A model generated the notes under the pieces. The model was not told the DNA's origin, did no database searches, and saw nothing but the letters and a program-made list of their open reading frames with translations. Positions 1 through 7,585 of a DNA stretch of 64,000 bases are shown piece after piece. A program made the position numbers and the translations under genes. The DNA comes from DATAEY01 sp045805565 (GTDB lineage: Bacteria > Actinomycetota > Thermoleophilia > Solirubrobacterales > Solirubrobacteraceae): the NCBI GenBank assembly GCA_045805565.1, contig JBJMKZ010000022.1:124001-188000 (forward strand), read 5' to 3'. Each line of letters opens with the position of its first letter. Position 1 is the first letter of the stretch.

Positions 1-2
1 CG

Positions 3-257
3 CCGCCGATCACGCCGGCGGTCGGGATCGCGGTCGTGGCGCGGCTGCTGCTGGCGCCGGCGCTCCTGGTCGCCCTCTCCGCGCCGTTCATCGACCTCCC
101 CCCGCCCTATCTGCTGCTCGCCGCGATGCCGTGCGGGATCAACTCGGTGACGGTCGCGCACGTCTACGGCCTGGACCTGAGGATCAGCGCCGCGGCGGTG
201 GCCTGGAGCACCGCCATCGTGGTCGCGGCCGGGCTGGCGGCGGTGGCCATCCTCTGA
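3..257 (+). CDS. C-terminal end of an AEC-family (auxin efflux carrier-like) permease, partial
   Basis: Only the last ~84 codons are present; the gene begins before the window. The visible part is almost wholly hydrophobic, with two to three membrane segments. It contains a Pro-Cys-Gly-Ile-Asn stretch followed by a Tyr-Gly-Leu-Asp turn, which resembles the last helices of AEC permeases, where an Ala-Met-Pro-x-x-x-Asn element is common. Family assignment from this fragment is tentative; substrate unknown. Its TGA stop shares one base with the ATG of dtd, so the two genes are probably co-transcribed. Confidence 0.6.
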   Translation, partial: PPITPAVGIAVVARLLLAPALLVALSAPFIDLPPPYLLLAAMPCGINSVTVAHVYGLDLRISAAAVAWSTAIVVAAGLAAVAIL

Positions 258-673
258 TGCGGGCGCTGGTGCAGCGGGTGTCTCGGGCGGCGGTCCAGGT
301 GGACGGCGAACGGGTGGCCGCGATCGGACCCGGCCTGCTGGTCCTGCTCGGCGTGACCCATACCGACGACGCGGCGTCCGCCGACCGTCTGGCCGACAAG
401 GTGCGCGCGCTGCGGGTATTCCCCGACGCCCAGGGGCGGATGAACGAGCCAATGGGCGAGCGCGAGGTGCTGTGCGTCTCCCAGTTCACGCTCTACGGCG
501 ACGCCCGCAAGGGCAACCGCCCCTCCTACATCGCCGCAGCGCCCGCCGAGCTGGCCGAGCCGCTGTACGAGCGCTTCTGCGAGCGCCTGGGCGCGCAGCG
601 AGGGGCGTTCGGGAAGGCCATGGCGGTGGAGCTGGTGAACGACGGGCCCGTGACCCTCCTGCTCGAGGCGTAG
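257..673 (+). CDS. dtd: D-aminoacyl-tRNA deacylase
   Basis: Hydrolyses D-aminoacyl-tRNAs (and Gly-tRNA-Ala) to release free tRNA, a cytoplasmic proof-reading step. The 138-residue product is full length for the DTD family. It shows the SQFTLYGD active-site block at residues 75-82 and the Gly-Pro-Val-Thr block at 130-133, which carries the family's cis-proline that excludes L-aminoacyl substrates. The ATG at 257 overlaps the stop of the upstream permease gene; longer in-frame versions run into that gene. The TAG stop at 671-673 is also the start of a TAGTCT hexamer that looks like the -10 box of the next gene. Confidence 0.95.
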   Translation: MRALVQRVSRAAVQVDGERVAAIGPGLLVLLGVTHTDDAASADRLADKVRALRVFPDAQGRMNEPMGEREVLCVSQFTLYGDARKGNRPSYIAAAPAELAEPLYERFCERLGAQRGAFGKAMAVELVNDGPVTLLLEA

Positions 674-676
674 TCT
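671..676 (+). promoter_or_regulatory. Putative -10 box TAGTCT overlapping the dtd stop codon
   Basis: TAGTCT lies 8 nt before the GTG at 685, the spacing expected if transcription starts on the start codon itself. Its first three bases are the stop codon of dtd. Sequence-pattern inference only. Confidence 0.45.
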
Positions 677-684
677 CGGCTGCC

Positions 685-1308
685 GTGCCGCCGACCGACC
701 GCCTCGTCCCCCGCTTCGCGGCCGAGCCGCCCCAGGAAGGGCTGCCCTACGGTCGCTGGTCGCAGCGCCTGAGCGACGAATTCCTCGCCGCCTGCCGGGA
801 CCTCGACGGCGAGGGCGAGGATCTGGGGGAGCCTGGCGAGATCGCCTGGCACCCCGACCGCACCTACGGCGATCGCACCTACGTGCCCGCCGCCTGCCTG
901 ACCTCCACCGGACTGGAGCTGTTCGGCTACGTCTCGTTCGCACGCGACTCCGAGGGGGAGGAGCCGAGCGACCTGCGAGCGGCCGCCGACTTCACCGCTC
1001 AGACCGCCGAGCGCAACCCGGACTGGAAACTCGACCTGTGCGACGAGACGATCGGGTCTTGGCGAGGCGAGCAGGGCCGCAAGGCGACCATCAGCCTGGT
1101 GTGGGGCCGGCCGCTGGTTGCCGGCGGGGCGATCGTCACCGCCGACCTGGCCGGCCTGACGGTGGATCAGTGCGTGCTGGTCGAGGAGCGCTTCACCCTG
1201 ATCGCCCCCGACGATTACCGCTCCGACCTGCTCGAGGTCCGGCTGTTCGACCGCCGCGGACGAGAGCTGGCGCGCGAGCCGCTGTATGACGAGGACGAGT
1301 CCAGGTGA
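685..1308 (+). CDS. Hypothetical protein, soluble, acidic
   Basis: Encodes 207 residues from GTG 685. I do not recognise a domain. The protein is acidic (many Asp/Glu), has no signal peptide or membrane helix, and contains several Trp residues in its centre (including Pro-Asp-Trp-Lys and Gly-Ser-Trp-Arg). The C-terminal half looks like alternating beta strands. The start was chosen because it lies just after dtd and 8 nt downstream of the TAGTCT hexamer; an earlier in-frame start would lie inside dtd. It ends shortly before a tRNA gene. Codon use is like its neighbours, so it is probably a real lineage-specific gene of unknown function. Confidence 0.7.
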   Translation: MPPTDRLVPRFAAEPPQEGLPYGRWSQRLSDEFLAACRDLDGEGEDLGEPGEIAWHPDRTYGDRTYVPAACLTSTGLELFGYVSFARDSEGEEPSDLRAAADFTAQTAERNPDWKLDLCDETIGSWRGEQGRKATISLVWGRPLVAGGAIVTADLAGLTVDQCVLVEERFTLIAPDDYRSDLLEVRLFDRRGRELAREPLYDEDESR

Positions 1309-1325
1309 TCGCCTCCGCGGCGGGC

Positions 1326-1331
1326 TAGTCT
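1326..1331 (+). promoter_or_regulatory. Putative -10 box TAGTCT of tRNA-Arg
   Basis: TAGTCT ends 11 nt before the first base of the mature tRNA-Arg, leaving room for a very short 5' leader. It is the same hexamer class seen before protein genes in this window. Confidence 0.5.
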
Positions 1332-1342
1332 GTCGGAGCTCC

Positions 1343-1437
<95 letters not shown>

Positions 1438-1462
1438 ACCGCGCGGCGCCCCGGGCTCGCTG

Positions 1463-1490
1463 AGGTTCGAATCCCGCTCGGGGCATCCAG
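1463..1490 (+). repeat. Direct repeat of the tRNA-Arg 3' end (28 bp, one mismatch)
   Basis: Positions 1463-1490 repeat 1394-1421 with a single T-to-C difference. The copied part spans the T-loop, the 3' acceptor strand, the discriminator and five further bases. No acceptor 5' half, D arm or anticodon arm precedes it, so this is a fragment and not a second tRNA. Such tRNA 3'-end duplications are typical of integrase attachment sites or of collapsed tandem tRNA genes. Only 42 bp separate the copies and no integrase lies nearby, so an empty or decayed site is the most that can be inferred. Confidence 0.7.
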
Positions 1491-1513
1491 CGGAACCCTG
1501 CGGACATATCGGC

Positions 1514-1519
1514 AATACT
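1514..1519 (+). promoter_or_regulatory. Putative -10 box AATACT before the PQQ-dehydrogenase-like gene
   Basis: AATACT ends 7 nt before ATG 1527, matching the spacing of the other suspected leaderless promoters here. The first base deviates from the TANNNT pattern. Confidence 0.35.
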
Positions 1520-1526
1520 GCCGGCG

Positions 1527-2702
1527 ATGCGATTGCGCCTGCTGGGTGCGCTCGTACTGACGATCGGGCTTGCCGTGCCCGCTCCGGCGCATGGTGCGAT
1601 CCGGCTCCAGCGGATCGGGAGCTTCAACAAGCCGACCTTCGTCACCGCGCCGCCCGGCGACGAGCATCGTCTGCTGGTCGTCGAGCAGCGGGGCACGATC
1701 CGATTGATCAAGGACGGTGTGCTGGCCTCGAAGCCGTTCCTCAAGGTGGCGCACGTCAAGAGCGGCGGTGAGCAGGGGCTGCTCTCGATGGCTTTCGATC
1801 CCGGCTACGCGAGCAACGGCCGGCTCTACGTCTACTACGTGCGCGGCGACCAGTGCAGTGGCGGCAACTGCGACATCGAGATCGACGAATTTCGGCGCTC
1901 GGCAACCAACCCCGACAAGGCGAGCTCGACCACCCGCCGACAGGTGATCCGAATCGCCCACCGCAAGTACGCCAACCACAACGGCGGCCAGCTGCAGTTC
2001 GGCCCGGACGGGTTCCTCTATGCGGGAACCGGCGACGGCGGGGGTGGCGGCGACCCGGACGGCAACGGCCAGGATGTCGACGTACTCCTGGGCAAGCTGC
2101 TGCGGATCGACCCTCCCAGCTCCGGCGGGAAGCCCTACACCGTGCCGTCGAGCAACCCGTTCGTCGATCAGCCCGGGGCCGACGAGGTATGGGCCTATGG
2201 CCTGCGCAACCCCTGGCGCTTTTCGTTCGACCGCGCGACCGGCGATCTGGTGATCGCGGACGTGGGGCAGGGCAAGCGCGAGGAGATCGACTTCCAGGGA
2301 AGCGGCCACGGCGCGGGAGCCAACTACGGCTGGAACGTGTGCGAGGGGGACCTCGCGTACCCCACCGACGCCCCGTGCACCTCGCCACCGGCCAACTACG
2401 CCGCCCCCAACCTGGTCTACGACCACTCCAACGGCGCCTGCTCGATCACTGGAGGCTACGTCTCACGCGACCACTCGGTGCCGGAGACCTTCGGCAAGTA
2501 CCTGTACGGTGACTTGTGCACAGGCCAGCTGCGGAGCGTGACCCTGCCGGGCGCCTCGGACGACTCGTCGCTGGGTGAGACGGTGCAGAGCCCGTCGAGC
2601 TTTGGCGAGGACGCACAGTGCCGCCTGTACGCCGTGTCGCACGATGGCCCGGTGTACAGGATCGAGTCCGACGACCCAGGCAGCGCGGGCTGCGGGTCCT
2701 GA
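1527..2702 (+). CDS. Secreted PQQ-dependent sugar dehydrogenase-like protein (glucose/sorbosone dehydrogenase family)
   Basis: The 391-residue product starts with a Sec-type signal peptide (Arg-rich start, hydrophobic core, Ala-His-Gly-Ala cut region near residue 23). The mature part has the six-bladed propeller motifs of the GSDH family: a Gly-Gly-Glu-Gln-Gly-Leu-Leu block, the Asn-His-Asn-Gly-Gly block, a long Gly/Asp turn, and Gly-Leu-Arg-Asn-Pro-Trp-Arg-Phe, followed by an Ala-Asp-Val-Gly-Gln turn. Soluble family members oxidise aldoses with PQQ and calcium, but many homologues have unproven cofactors. Several Cys pairs suggest disulfides in an exported protein. It is monocistronic and convergent with pyrE. 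Confidence 0.88.
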   Translation: MRLRLLGALVLTIGLAVPAPAHGAIRLQRIGSFNKPTFVTAPPGDEHRLLVVEQRGTIRLIKDGVLASKPFLKVAHVKSGGEQGLLSMAFDPGYASNGRLYVYYVRGDQCSGGNCDIEIDEFRRSATNPDKASSTTRRQVIRIAHRKYANHNGGQLQFGPDGFLYAGTGDGGGGGDPDGNGQDVDVLLGKLLRIDPPSSGGKPYTVPSSNPFVDQPGADEVWAYGLRNPWRFSFDRATGDLVIADVGQGKREEIDFQGSGHGAGANYGWNVCEGDLAYPTDAPCTSPPANYAAPNLVYDHSNGACSITGGYVSRDHSVPETFGKYLYGDLCTGQLRSVTLPGASDDSSLGETVQSPSSFGEDAQCRLYAVSHDGPVYRIESDDPGSAGCGS

Positions 2703-2766
2703 TCGGCCGATCGATACGACGCCGCAGAGGACAGCTGGCGCCGACGACGGCCGACGCCGCCTTCCG

Positions 2767-3318
2767 TCAGCCGCGGTCCGGCCGCTCCGGGTAGACGTCG
2801 TCGATCGTGGTCAGCGCCACGTACGGCGCGCCGGCTGCCTCCTCGATCTGCGCCCCGCCGCCCGCCAGCCGGTCGAGCACCGCCAGCACCCCGCAGATCG
2901 GCAGGCCCGCCGCGCGAACCGCCTCGATGGCGGCGACCGTGGATCCACCGGTGGTGACCACGTCCTCCACGACCAGGCAGCGATCTCCCGGCTCCAGCGG
3001 CGGTCCCTCGATCCGGCGCTGGAGCCCGTGCGCCTTGGGGTCCTTGCGAACCAGGAACGCCTTGACCGGCGCGCCCCCCGCGAGGGCGGCGCAGGCCACC
3101 GGGTCGGCGCCCATGGTGAGGCCTCCGACGGCGTCGGCGTCGACCCGCCGGGCATGCTCGGCCACCAGCTCGGCCAGCGCCGCGAATCCCTCCGGGCGCA
3201 GGATCGCCCGCCTGGCGTCGATGTAGTAGGAGGCGCTGCGGCCACTGGCGAGGACCACGTCGCCGACCACCAGCGCGTGGTCGCGCAGCTGCGCGACCAG
3301 ACGCTCGCGCGCGCTCAC
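2767..3318 (-). CDS. pyrE: Orotate phosphoribosyltransferase
   Basis: Transfers ribose-5-phosphate from PRPP to orotate, giving OMP in de novo pyrimidine synthesis. The PRPP loop is clear (Val-Val-Glu-Asp-Val-Val-Thr-Thr-Gly-Gly-Ser-Thr), as are the N-terminal Ser-Tyr-Tyr-Ile-Asp-Ala-Arg substrate block and the Arg-Lys-Asp-Pro-Lys-x-His-Gly loop that supplies catalytic Lys and His. I chose GTG 3318 because family members begin just before the Arg-Glu-Arg-Leu helix, giving 183 residues. An alternative GTG at 3399 would add 27 residues and lies just after the stop of the L,D-transpeptidase gene. No other pyrimidine gene is adjacent. Confidence 0.93.
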   Translation of the reverse strand: MSARERLVAQLRDHALVVGDVVLASGRSASYYIDARRAILRPEGFAALAELVAEHARRVDADAVGGLTMGADPVACAALAGGAPVKAFLVRKDPKAHGLQRRIEGPPLEPGDRCLVVEDVVTTGGSTVAAIEAVRAAGLPICGVLAVLDRLAGGGAQIEEAAGAPYVALTTIDDVYPERPDRG

Positions 3319-3403
3319 CGCACCCGCCGCCCGCGGCGCGTTGGACCCAGCCTCGTCACGACGAACCCGCGCCGCCGTGCGCGCGGGGTCGTGGATCACT
3401 CAT

Positions 3404-4426
3404 CTATGGCCCCGGGTGGCGGTTTACGCGCTGGTGCGCCGGGGGCCGGCGGCCCCGGTAGTAGACGTCGATCCGCTCGCCCAGGCGGACCCAGCGGTAG
3501 ACGAAGCGGGCGTTCGGGATCGGTATCCGCAGGCAGCCGTGGCTGGCCGGATGCGTCGGGACGTCGGGGTACCCGTGCACGGCGTAGCCGCCGATGAAGT
3601 AGTTGGAGTGCACCATTCCCTTGCTGTTGGTCCCGAACGTCTTGAGGTAGAAGCGAAACGATCCGACCACGGTCGGTGTCGAGGCCTTGCCCGAGGACAT
3701 CGGATAGATCCGGTACGCCACCCCGCCGGGATTGACCAGCACCAGCACCTGGCGCCCGAGGTCGGCCTCGACGTGGCGACCCTGCGACGGGTAGCTGGCG
3801 ACGAATCCCCCGCGCAGGAGCGCGAGCCGGCTGAAGACCGCCCGGCTCGCCCACGAGACGCGCGCCAGTCCGTTGACCTTGCGGTAGGCCAGCACGGCGC
3901 GCGCGGTGGCCGAGTCGTAGCGGCCGGTGATCCCGACCGGATAGTGCATGTAGCCGAGTCGCTGCTGGAGGAAGCGCACCCTCAGCCCGCCGGCGCCCCG
4001 GCCGGCCACCGGCACGAAGGCGTCCAGCGGCGCAGACTCGCCGACCAGCCGGCCCTGGGAGGAGGTCGCGTCGTGCAGCGCACTGGCGTGGACGCGGCCC
4101 GCGCGGCTGACCCGGAAATCGACGGTGAACGCCCCGCCCGAGCCGGCCGGCTCGACCGTTCGCCGGGCCAGCACCACGCGGCGAGGGCCGATGTTCACCC
4201 GCACCGTCACCACCTGGCCGGGCACGAACTGACTCACGCTCCCGCGCAGCTTGAGCATCTGGCCCTGGAGCACCACGCCACGGGCGCCGAGGTGGAACTG
4301 GCGGTCCCAGCTCAGGGCGATGCCCCCGGGAGCCGGCGGCGAAGCCTCGGCGAACGCGGCGGCGGGGGCGGCGGCGGCGAGCAGCGCCAGCAGAGCCAGT
4401 AGCGAGCGAGCATCCGTGCGGACCAT
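3404..4426 (-). CDS. Secreted L,D-transpeptidase (YkuD domain) with peptidoglycan-binding domain
   Basis: Makes 3-3 cross-links in peptidoglycan, or attaches proteins to it, outside the membrane. The 340-residue product begins with an Ala/Leu-rich signal peptide (about 1-25). Next comes a beta-rich region (35-145), then a peptidoglycan-binding repeat (about 148-200, with Leu-Gln-Gln-Arg-Leu-Gly-Tyr and the Tyr-Asp-Ser-Ala-Thr helix). The YkuD catalytic domain is at the C-terminus. The catalytic signature His-Gly-Tyr...Ser-His-Gly-Cys-Leu-Arg is complete, with the nucleophile near Cys298. The ATG at 4426 is preceded after 10 nt by a TAGCAT hexamer. pyrE follows on the same strand. Confidence 0.93.
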   Translation of the reverse strand: MVRTDARSLLALLALLAAAAPAAAFAEASPPAPGGIALSWDRQFHLGARGVVLQGQMLKLRGSVSQFVPGQVVTVRVNIGPRRVVLARRTVEPAGSGGAFTVDFRVSRAGRVHASALHDATSSQGRLVGESAPLDAFVPVAGRGAGGLRVRFLQQRLGYMHYPVGITGRYDSATARAVLAYRKVNGLARVSWASRAVFSRLALLRGGFVASYPSQGRHVEADLGRQVLVLVNPGGVAYRIYPMSSGKASTPTVVGSFRFYLKTFGTNSKGMVHSNYFIGGYAVHGYPDVPTHPASHGCLRIPIPNARFVYRWVRLGERIDVYYRGRRPPAHQRVNRHPGP

Positions 4427-4436
4427 GCGCGGGCTG

Positions 4437-4442
4437 ATGCTA
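4437..4442 (-). promoter_or_regulatory. Putative -10 box TAGCAT before the L,D-transpeptidase
   Basis: On the minus strand TAGCAT lies 10 nt before ATG 4426, allowing a leaderless or near-leaderless transcript. Confidence 0.4.
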
Positions 4443-4459
4443 CGCCACCCCGGGGGGTC

Positions 4460-5230
4460 TCAGGCGACGAGTCGCCTGCGCATCCCCCGGACCGGGATGG
4501 CGAACGCGATCAAGGTGAGCGCCGCCAGCCAAGCTGCGTTTCCGGCGACGCTTGCGGCGTCGGGCCAGGTTGCGAGGTCCCGGGCGATCGCCACCAGGTG
4601 GTAGAGCGGCGTGAACCAGGCCACGACCTGAGCCCAGTCGGGCAGGCGGTCATACGGGAAGAAGATCCCCCCGAACAGGAACATCGGGGTGACGAAGAGG
4701 GTGAAGTAGAAGGTGAAGTAGTCCATCTTCGGGATCAGCGACGTGTAGGCGAGGCCGATCGTCGCGAAGCACAGCCCGCCCAGCAGGAGGAACGGCGGCA
4801 TGGCGATCGCCCACCAGGACTCGACCAGGCCGAACAGGGTGATTACCACCAGGAACGTGGTCCCGTAGATCACCGCCCGGGTGCCCGCCCACAGCACCTC
4901 CCCCAGCACGAGGTCCTCGACCTCCACCGGCGTCGCCAGCACCGAGTCGTACAGGCGCGACTCCTCCATCTTGAAGTACGCGTTCCAGGCGACCTCGAAC
5001 GAGGCGGCCCACATGACCGCCGAGCCACACAGGCCGGGAGCGATGAACTCGCGGTAGGGGACACCGTTGATGGTCGCCAGGTAGGTGCCGAGCCCGAAGC
5101 CGAGCGCCACGAGGTAGAACAGCGGGTCGAAGAAGAGCGGGAGCAGGGCCCCGCGCCAGATCTTGGAGAACACGCGCAGGTCACGACGCCACACGCGCAG
5201 CGCGGCGGCCAGGTTGGGGAGCGCGATCAC
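4460..5230 (-). CDS. ABC-2 type transporter permease (NodJ/DrrB-like)
   Basis: Membrane half of an ABC exporter whose ATPase is the overlapping upstream gene. The 256-residue protein from GTG 5230 has about six membrane segments typical of ABC-2 permeases. After an amphipathic N-terminus (Arg-Asp-Leu-Arg-Val-Phe) come the Pro-Leu-Phe-Tyr-Leu and Glu-Phe-Ile-Ala-Pro-Gly blocks seen in NodJ-like proteins, and the Ile-Phe-Phe-Pro-Tyr-Asp-Arg-Leu-Pro segment before the last helices. GTG 5230 overlaps the ATPase stop by 4 nt (GTGA). Substrate cannot be predicted; relatives move lipids, drugs or lipo-oligosaccharides. Confidence 0.88.
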   Translation of the reverse strand: MIALPNLAAALRVWRRDLRVFSKIWRGALLPLFFDPLFYLVALGFGLGTYLATINGVPYREFIAPGLCGSAVMWAASFEVAWNAYFKMEESRLYDSVLATPVEVEDLVLGEVLWAGTRAVIYGTTFLVVITLFGLVESWWAIAMPPFLLLGGLCFATIGLAYTSLIPKMDYFTFYFTLFVTPMFLFGGIFFPYDRLPDWAQVVAWFTPLYHLVAIARDLATWPDAASVAGNAAWLAALTLIAFAIPVRGMRRRLVA

Positions 5231-6006
5231 GAGCGCTCGCCGAGGGCGCTCGCCCGCGGCCGGCCATCGCCGTCCAGGCCGTGACCGGTCAGATGCAGGA
5301 AGACGGCCTCCAGGTGGGGCTGGCGGTAGCGGGCGGTCAGCTCCGCGGGCGATCCCTCGGCGACGATGCGCCCGAAGTCCATGATCACCAGGCGGTCGCA
5401 CAGCCGGGTCGCTTCCTCCATGTAGTGCGTGGTGAGCAGCAGCGTCACACCCTCGCCGCGCAGCCGCTCGAGCGTGGCCCAGGCCGACTGGCGGGCCTGG
5501 GGGTCGAGGCCGGTGGTCGGCTCGTCGAGCACCACCAGCTCGGGCCGGTTGACCAGCGCGCGGGCGATCAGCAGCCGCCGCCGCATGCCCCCCGAGAGCT
5601 CCTGGATGTCAGCGCCGGCGCGGTCCTCGAGCTGGGCGAACCTCAGCGCCTCCGTCGCGCTGCCCTCCGCCTCGCGGCCTCGCAGCCCGAAGTAGCTGGC
5701 CTGCACGATCAGGTTCTCGCGCACCGTGAGCTCGCGGTCGAGATTGTCCTCCTGGGGCACGACCCCGAGCCGCGCCTTGACCGCCCGGCGCTCCCGCGCG
5801 ACGTCGCGCCCGAGCACCTCCAGCGTGCCCGCGCCGATCGCCGCCAGCCCGTAGACCATCTTCATCGTGGTCGTCTTGCCGGCGCCGTTGGGACCGAGGA
5901 AGCCGAAGCACTCGCCGGCGCGCACGTCGAAGTCGATGCCGTCGACGGCCACCCTGCCGTCGTAAGCCTTCGACAGGGTGCGGGCGCGGATCGCGACGGC
6001 GCTCAT
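5227..6006 (-). CDS. ABC transporter ATP-binding protein (NodI/DrrA-like)
   Basis: Powers the ABC-2 permease encoded directly downstream. The 259-residue protein holds Walker A (Gly-Pro-Asn-Gly-Ala-Gly-Lys-Thr-Thr) near residue 40, the Q loop in Val-Pro-Gln-Glu-Asp, the signature Leu-Ser-Gly-Gly-Met, Walker B ending Leu-Asp-Glu-Pro, and the switch His in Thr-Thr-His-Tyr-Met. The order Asp-Asn-Leu-Asp after the Q loop is typical of the NodI/DrrA group. ATG 6006 overlaps the stop of the CPBP protease gene (ATGA), so protease, ATPase and permease form one operon, read from a promoter ahead of the protease. Confidence 0.95.
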   Translation of the reverse strand: MSAVAIRARTLSKAYDGRVAVDGIDFDVRAGECFGFLGPNGAGKTTTMKMVYGLAAIGAGTLEVLGRDVARERRAVKARLGVVPQEDNLDRELTVRENLIVQASYFGLRGREAEGSATEALRFAQLEDRAGADIQELSGGMRRRLLIARALVNRPELVVLDEPTTGLDPQARQSAWATLERLRGEGVTLLLTTHYMEEATRLCDRLVIMDFGRIVAEGSPAELTARYRQPHLEAVFLHLTGHGLDGDGRPRASALGERS

Positions 6007-6878
6007 GCGGTGGCGGGCGCCGCCGCCCGCGGCCCGGCCCGTCCGAGCGGCAGGATGATGGCCGCGATGACGAGGTTGGCGGCGACCATCAGGGCCAGGA
6101 TCTGCCACGAGCGCCAGTGTTGGCTGATCCCGAGCGCCAGCGAGTTGTTGAACGCGTGCAGCGATATGCACGGATACAGGGATCCGGTGCGCCAGTAGAG
6201 CAGGCACAGCCCGAAGCCGAACACCGCCAGCGGCACGAGGTAGCCGACCGGCGCCGAACCGGCGTGGATGAAGCCGAACACCACTCCGGTGATGGCCGCC
6301 GACAACCACGGTCCCGACCACCGCCGCAGTGCGGTGAAGAAGTAGCCGCGGAAAAAGAACTCCTCCGAAATGGGAGCGACCACGGTGACCAGCACGGCGA
6401 CCACCAACAGGGCGGCGGTGCTGCGATCGACCCCGAGCTCCTTGGGCAGCTGGTCGCGCTGATGGATGCCCAGGACTGTGATCCAAAGGCCCGTGAACAC
6501 GAAGAAGGCCACCCAGACCAGGACCAGCCAGCCCGCCGCCCGCCAGGCACGCGTCCTGCGCAGGCCGAAATGCCAGGGCCGGGGATGCGTCACCAGGCGG
6601 GCGAAGGCCAGCGCGGCGCCGATCAGGGCGAGGTCCTGGAACAGGAGCGAGCCGATCTGAACCCCCGGCGGCGGATGTGACACCGAGGCGCCGGCCGCCG
6701 CCGCGATGCCCGCGATGAGCGTGGCGCCGACCAGCGTGGCGGCCAGGGCCGCGATCAGGGCGACCGGCGCGGTCCACGGCGGCCAGGCGGGAGGCGAGGG
6801 GCGAGCCCCCTCGGGCAGCTCGGGCGGGTCCGGCGGAGGGCCGGGACGGACGTGGGCGGCGGGGTGGAGGGCGGCCAT
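6003..6878 (-). CDS. CPBP family intramembrane metalloprotease (CAAX protease-like)
   Basis: A 291-residue polytopic membrane protein, first gene of an operon with the ABC exporter. The N-terminal ~30 residues are Pro-rich and probably cytoplasmic. The abortive-infection/CPBP core has motif 1 Glu-Glu-Phe-Phe-Phe-Arg, motif 2 with the Phe-x-x-x-His of Phe-Gly-Phe-Ile-His, and motif 3 His-Ala-Phe-Asn-Asn, so the metal and catalytic residues are kept. In characterised relatives these enzymes process prenylated proteins or bacteriocin-type peptides. Linkage to an ABC-2 exporter suggests, but does not show, a role in maturing or resisting an exported molecule. Confidence 0.9.
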   Translation of the reverse strand: MAALHPAAHVRPGPPPDPPELPEGARPSPPAWPPWTAPVALIAALAATLVGATLIAGIAAAAGASVSHPPPGVQIGSLLFQDLALIGAALAFARLVTHPRPWHFGLRRTRAWRAAGWLVLVWVAFFVFTGLWITVLGIHQRDQLPKELGVDRSTAALLVVAVLVTVVAPISEEFFFRGYFFTALRRWSGPWLSAAITGVVFGFIHAGSAPVGYLVPLAVFGFGLCLLYWRTGSLYPCISLHAFNNSLALGISQHWRSWQILALMVAANLVIAAIILPLGRAGPRAAAPATA

Positions 6879-6886
6879 CGCCAGTG

Positions 6887-6892
6887 AGGTTA
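6887..6892 (-). promoter_or_regulatory. Putative -10 box TAACCT overlapping the HAD gene stop codon
   Basis: On the minus strand TAACCT lies 8 nt before the CPBP ATG at 6878. Its TAA is the stop codon of the upstream HAD gene, so a promoter would be built into that gene's end. Confidence 0.4.
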
Positions 6893-7585
6893 CGCGGCGA
6901 GCTCGACCAGCTCGCGCAGCGACCGGATGCCGCGCACCCCGGGTGGCGGGGCGCCGCCGCCGCGCAGTACGAGCACCGGCTCTATGCCGATCGCGCGCGC
7001 GCCCTCGACGTCCTCGCGCTGCGAGTCGCCGACGTGGAGCGCCGCCGCCGGAGGGACTCCGGCGGCGGCGAGGGCGCGCTCGAAGATGGCGGGATCCGGC
7101 TTGGCCGCGCCCACCTCGGCCGAGGCGATCGTCGCGTCCAGGCGGGGCGCGAGACGGGCGGCGGCGAGCGCGTCGTGCAGCGAACAGTCCCAGTTGGACA
7201 CCGCCACCAGGCGCATGCCGCGCGAGCGCAGCTCGTCCAGGGCGTCGGGGACCTCGGGGAAGGACCGAAACCCAAGCGAGGCCAGCATGGCCTCCTCGAG
7301 GTCGCCGGGCGCCAGCGCCGGGCCGCCCAGCGCCTGGGCGAGTACCTCCGTGCAGCGCCTGCGCAGGTCGGCCAGCGACTCGCGGTCGCGACCCTCGAGA
7401 TGATGGGCGCGGTAGTAGGCGATCTCGGCCCGGATCGCCCGCTGCGCCGCCGCCTCCTCGATCTCCAGGCCGAACCGGCCCGCCAGCTGGCGGCGCAGCG
7501 CGGGCCCGGGCGGCTGGAGCTCCAGCAGCGTCCCGAGCGCGTCGAGCAGGATGGCGTCGGGGGCGCTCAGGCCACCCACCACCAT
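6890..7585 (-). CDS. HAD-superfamily hydrolase (phosphoglycolate-phosphatase-like)
   Basis: A 231-residue cytosolic phosphatase-type protein. Motif I appears as Leu-Leu-Asp-Ala-Leu-Gly-Thr-Leu, in which the second catalytic Asp of the usual DxD is Ala-Leu, as in several 2-haloacid dehalogenase-like proteins. Motif II is Val-Ser-Asn-Trp-Asp, the motif III lysine is in Ala-Ala-Lys-Pro-Asp, and motif IV is Val-Gly-Asp-Ser. The Pro-Asp-Pro-x-Ile-Phe block is typical of subfamily IA. The start (ATG 7585) overlaps the end of the upstream glycosyltransferase gene. Substrate unknown; loss of the second motif I Asp argues against simple phosphatase activity. Confidence 0.85.
   Translation of the reverse strand: MVVGGLSAPDAILLDALGTLLELQPPGPALRRQLAGRFGLEIEEAAAQRAIRAEIAYYRAHHLEGRDRESLADLRRRCTEVLAQALGGPALAPGDLEEAMLASLGFRSFPEVPDALDELRSRGMRLVAVSNWDCSLHDALAAARLAPRLDATIASAEVGAAKPDPAIFERALAAAGVPPAAALHVGDSQREDVEGARAIGIEPVLVLRGGGAPPPGVRGIRSLRELVELAA

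Noticed and set aside
1463..1490. Second tRNA gene after tRNA-Arg
   Set aside because: Only the T-loop and 3' acceptor strand are present. No D arm, anticodon arm or 5' acceptor can be folded upstream.
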